A DNA stretch of 64,000 nucleotides from Microbacterium abyssi (GTDB taxonomy: Bacteria > Actinomycetota > Actinomycetes > Actinomycetales > Microbacteriaceae), in assembly GCF_015277895.1 (NCBI RefSeq), contig NZ_CP063815.1:3100001-3164000 (forward strand). Direction: 5' to 3'. The notes beneath the pieces are model-generated. The model worked only from the letters and a program-made list of their open reading frames with translations, was not told the DNA's origin and did no database searches. Position 1 is the stretch's first letter. Every line of letters begins with the position of its first letter. A program made the position numbers and the translations under genes. This document shows positions 62,282-64,000 of the stretch, piece after piece.

Positions 62282-62710
62282 CTACCGCTCGAGCATTCGC
62301 CACAGCCCGCGGAACAGGGCCGCGGACTCGGCCGGGTCCAGGTGCGCCGTCAGTTCGCGCTGCACCTCGACGACCCGCGGCACCAGACGTGCATACTCTG
62401 CTGCACCGTGCTCGGTGAGGGTCACGACGTTCCGGCGCGCATCGCCTGCCGCGCGCTGCCGCGCGATGAGTCCCGACTTCTCCATGCGGCGGACGAGATC
62501 GGCGATCGTGGAACGGTCGAGGTCGACCTCGTCGCCGAGCTCACGCTGGCTCGCCTCGCCGAGTCGTTCGAGCACGGCGAGGATGCTGTACTGCGTGCTG
62601 GTGATGTCGGGATCGGCCACCCGCGCCCAGGTCGCCAGATGCAGCTGCTGCGCGCGGCGGATGAGGTTGCCGACGTGGCGCTGCGGCTCGGGGAGCTCGG
62701 CCATGGTCAT
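62282..62710 (-). CDS. MarR family regulator next to a hydroxylase gene
   Basis: 142 aa from ATG 62710; ATG 62722 is possible but abuts its own GAGAGG. Winged helix residues 45-110 (SQRELGDEVDLDRSTIADLV, wing GDARRNVVTLTEHG). It lies downstream of the flavin hydroxylase gene. In Comamonas the MarR protein MobR controls mobA, encoding 3-hydroxybenzoate 4-hydroxylase, so a similar role is plausible. Confidence 0.87.
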   Translation of the reverse strand: MTMAELPEPQRHVGNLIRRAQQLHLATWARVADPDITSTQYSILAVLERLGEASQRELGDEVDLDRSTIADLVRRMEKSGLIARQRAAGDARRNVVTLTEHGAAEYARLVPRVVEVQRELTAHLDPAESAALFRGLWRMLER

Positions 62711-62832
62711 CACGGCATCCATCCTCTCAGGCCGTGCAACGGCGGTACGGGCGATGCTGGATGATGTTCGCCGGTAATGGTGCACGTCAACCGACGAAAC
62801 TCATCCGGGCTGGCGTACAGAATCCGCGGCTC

Positions 62833-64000
62833 TCAGCGTGCGGCGACCGGCGCGCTCGCAGGCAGCAGGAATCCGCCGAAGAAATCTCGCAGCTCGCCCC
62901 GCGCCGTCAGCGGCAGCACGTGCGCGATGTACTGGTCGGGCCGCACGACCACTACAGCGCCGTCGGTGGCGATCCCGCGCTCGGCGAAGATGTCGACCTG
63001 GTCGTCCGTCGCCCACGCCTTCTCCCAGTCCTGCAGTCCCAGCGGACCGGATTGCGGGAGAAGCATCGACGGCAGCGCGGTCACGTCGAAGTCATGGTGT
63101 GAGCCGCGGAAGACGCCGTGCACGTCGATCACGCTGTCGATATCGGCATCCTCGGCCGTGAAGCGGCGCACGGGCGAGTCCTCCCCCGCGGCGAGCCACG
63201 TCGCGAACTCGCGCAGTGCGACCCCATCGGCGTCGCCGAAGGCGTAGAGGCGCCACCGTCCGTCGGCGCGGTGGGAGTGGCCGAGCTCCATGCGCTTGGC
63301 ATCGGCCACCCTACGCACCGGCGCGGAGTGGAACCGTGTGCCGATCTCGAACCCGCTCGCGAGCTGCTGGTGCGCGGTCGCACCGGTCAGCGCCCCCGGC
63401 GGGTACTTCGTCGCGACGCCGGCCGTGTAACGGCCCTGCCGCGCGAACTCGGCCTGCATATCGGCGGGCGTGACGCCGCCGAGTTCCGGATGCTCCGGAT
63501 CGAGCGCCGGCTGCGCGATGAACGCCGACCAGTGCTTGTCGAACGCGATGAGGTCCGCGGCGATCGCCTGACGCTCCTCGGAGTAGGTGCGCAGCAGCGC
63601 GGCATCCGATCGTCCCTGCAGGACGGCGGCGAGCTTCCAGCCGAGGTTGAAGGCGTCCTGCATGGAGACATTCATGCCCTGACCGGCCTTGGCGCTGTGG
63701 GTGTGACACGCATCGCCGGTGAGGAACAGGTGCGGGGTGGCATCCGCCGGCGACTCAGGTGTCAGGTCGTCGAAGCGGTCGGCGACCCGCTGACCGACCT
63801 CGTAGACGCTCGACCAGGCGACCTGCTGCACGTCGATCGAGTAAGGGTGCAGGATCGCGTTCGCGACCTCCGCCAGCTGCGCCGCCGTCGTCTTGCGGAT
63901 CTCGGCGTCGCCGGCCTCGACCACACCGAGATCGACGTAGCAGCGCACCATGTTCCCGCCCTCGCGCGGGATCATCAGCAGGCTCCCCTTCCCGGCGGAC
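62833..64000 (-). CDS. flavin hydroxylase, 3-hydroxybenzoate 4-monooxygenase/phenol 2-monooxygenase type (5' truncated)
   Basis: The gene runs off the right edge; 389 codons are visible. MIPREGGNMVRCYVDLG is the substrate-side motif, GDACHTHSAKAGQGMNVSMQ the FAD GD motif, and residues after about 250 form the C-terminal thioredoxin-like domain of the phenol-hydroxylase group. It hydroxylates a phenolic ring with NADPH and O2. Adjacent MarR and lig genes suggest production of protocatechuate from 3-hydroxybenzoate; the N-terminal GxGxxG is outside the window. Confidence 0.85.
   Translation of the reverse strand, partial: SAGKGSLLMIPREGGNMVRCYVDLGVVEAGDAEIRKTTAAQLAEVANAILHPYSIDVQQVAWSSVYEVGQRVADRFDDLTPESPADATPHLFLTGDACHTHSAKAGQGMNVSMQDAFNLGWKLAAVLQGRSDAALLRTYSEERQAIAADLIAFDKHWSAFIAQPALDPEHPELGGVTPADMQAEFARQGRYTAGVATKYPPGALTGATAHQQLASGFEIGTRFHSAPVRRVADAKRMELGHSHRADGRWRLYAFGDADGVALREFATWLAAGEDSPVRRFTAEDADIDSVIDVHGVFRGSHHDFDVTALPSMLLPQSGPLGLQDWEKAWATDDQVDIFAERGIATDGAVVVVRPDQYIAHVLPLTARGELRDFFGGFLLPASAPVAAR

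Overview
The window is GC-rich, densely packed actinobacterial chromosome, most likely from the Microbacteriaceae and probably Microbacterium. The evidence is gene content and style: a dnaK-grpE-dnaJ-hspR operon with HAIR-like sites, a GTG-started dCTP deaminase next to a tRNA-Gly, frequent ATGA/GTGA stop-start overlaps, many GTG and some TTG starts, and constant use of the heptamer GGATGCC/GGCATCC. No rRNA, IS element, prophage or CRISPR array was seen.

Layout. 1-5.5 kb: a six-hairpin glycosidase-like protein, an alpha/beta hydrolase lacking its serine, two Gfo/Idh/MocA dehydrogenases behind a LacI-type operator, and a GntR regulator. 5.6-9.7 kb: heat-shock operon. 9.7-20.7 kb: mixed housekeeping and regulatory genes (lipoprotein, Asp-nucleophile hydrolase, DUF3817, lone TOPRIM protein, TetR/hydrolase divergent pair, AraC/MFS, a leader ORF before a RIO-type kinase, a UMF1-type transporter, and two divergent MarR-like regulators with His-rich tails). 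20.8-27.2 kb: dcd, tRNA-Gly(CCC), AidB-type acyl-CoA dehydrogenase, MalY/PatB-type lyase, hydrolase, ProP-type transporter and a small membrane protein. 27.2-39.1 kb: an AraC-controlled aldehyde dehydrogenase with an RbsABC-type importer, then a GntR gene with a nitrate/taurine-type ABC importer and a CynX-type permease. 39.1-40.8 kb: a fatty acyl-CoA ligase.

40.9-50.3 kb is the most unusual region. Six tightly coupled minus-strand genes encode a phosphotriesterase-family protein that has lost its metal ligands, an intact phosphotriesterase-family hydrolase, an FAD monooxygenase, an HSL-type esterase, a metallo-beta-lactamase-fold hydrolase and a CocE-type hydrolase. A 14-TM exporter and a TetR regulator lie upstream and share a promoter-like element with the operon. 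It reads as an undescribed oxidise-then-hydrolyse catabolic or detoxification pathway, probably for a lactone- or ester-containing compound.

50.3-64 kb is an aromatic-acid catabolic island. pcaI-pcaJ-pcaF plus an IclR regulator complete the end of the beta-ketoadipate pathway. Next to them is a protocatechuate 4,5-cleavage operon (ligJ, ligK, ligI, fused ligAB, ligC, then an aldo/keto reductase and a cytoplasmic binding-protein homologue) divergent from a LysR gene. At the right edge a truncated flavoprotein hydroxylase resembling 3-hydroxybenzoate 4-monooxygenase sits beside a MarR regulator and could supply protocatechuate.

A roughly 62-75 bp intergenic repeat occurs three times (6.04, 40.85 and 53.75 kb), always just 3' of a minus-strand gene and in the same orientation. 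All functional calls are from reading the sequence and translations; no database search was possible.
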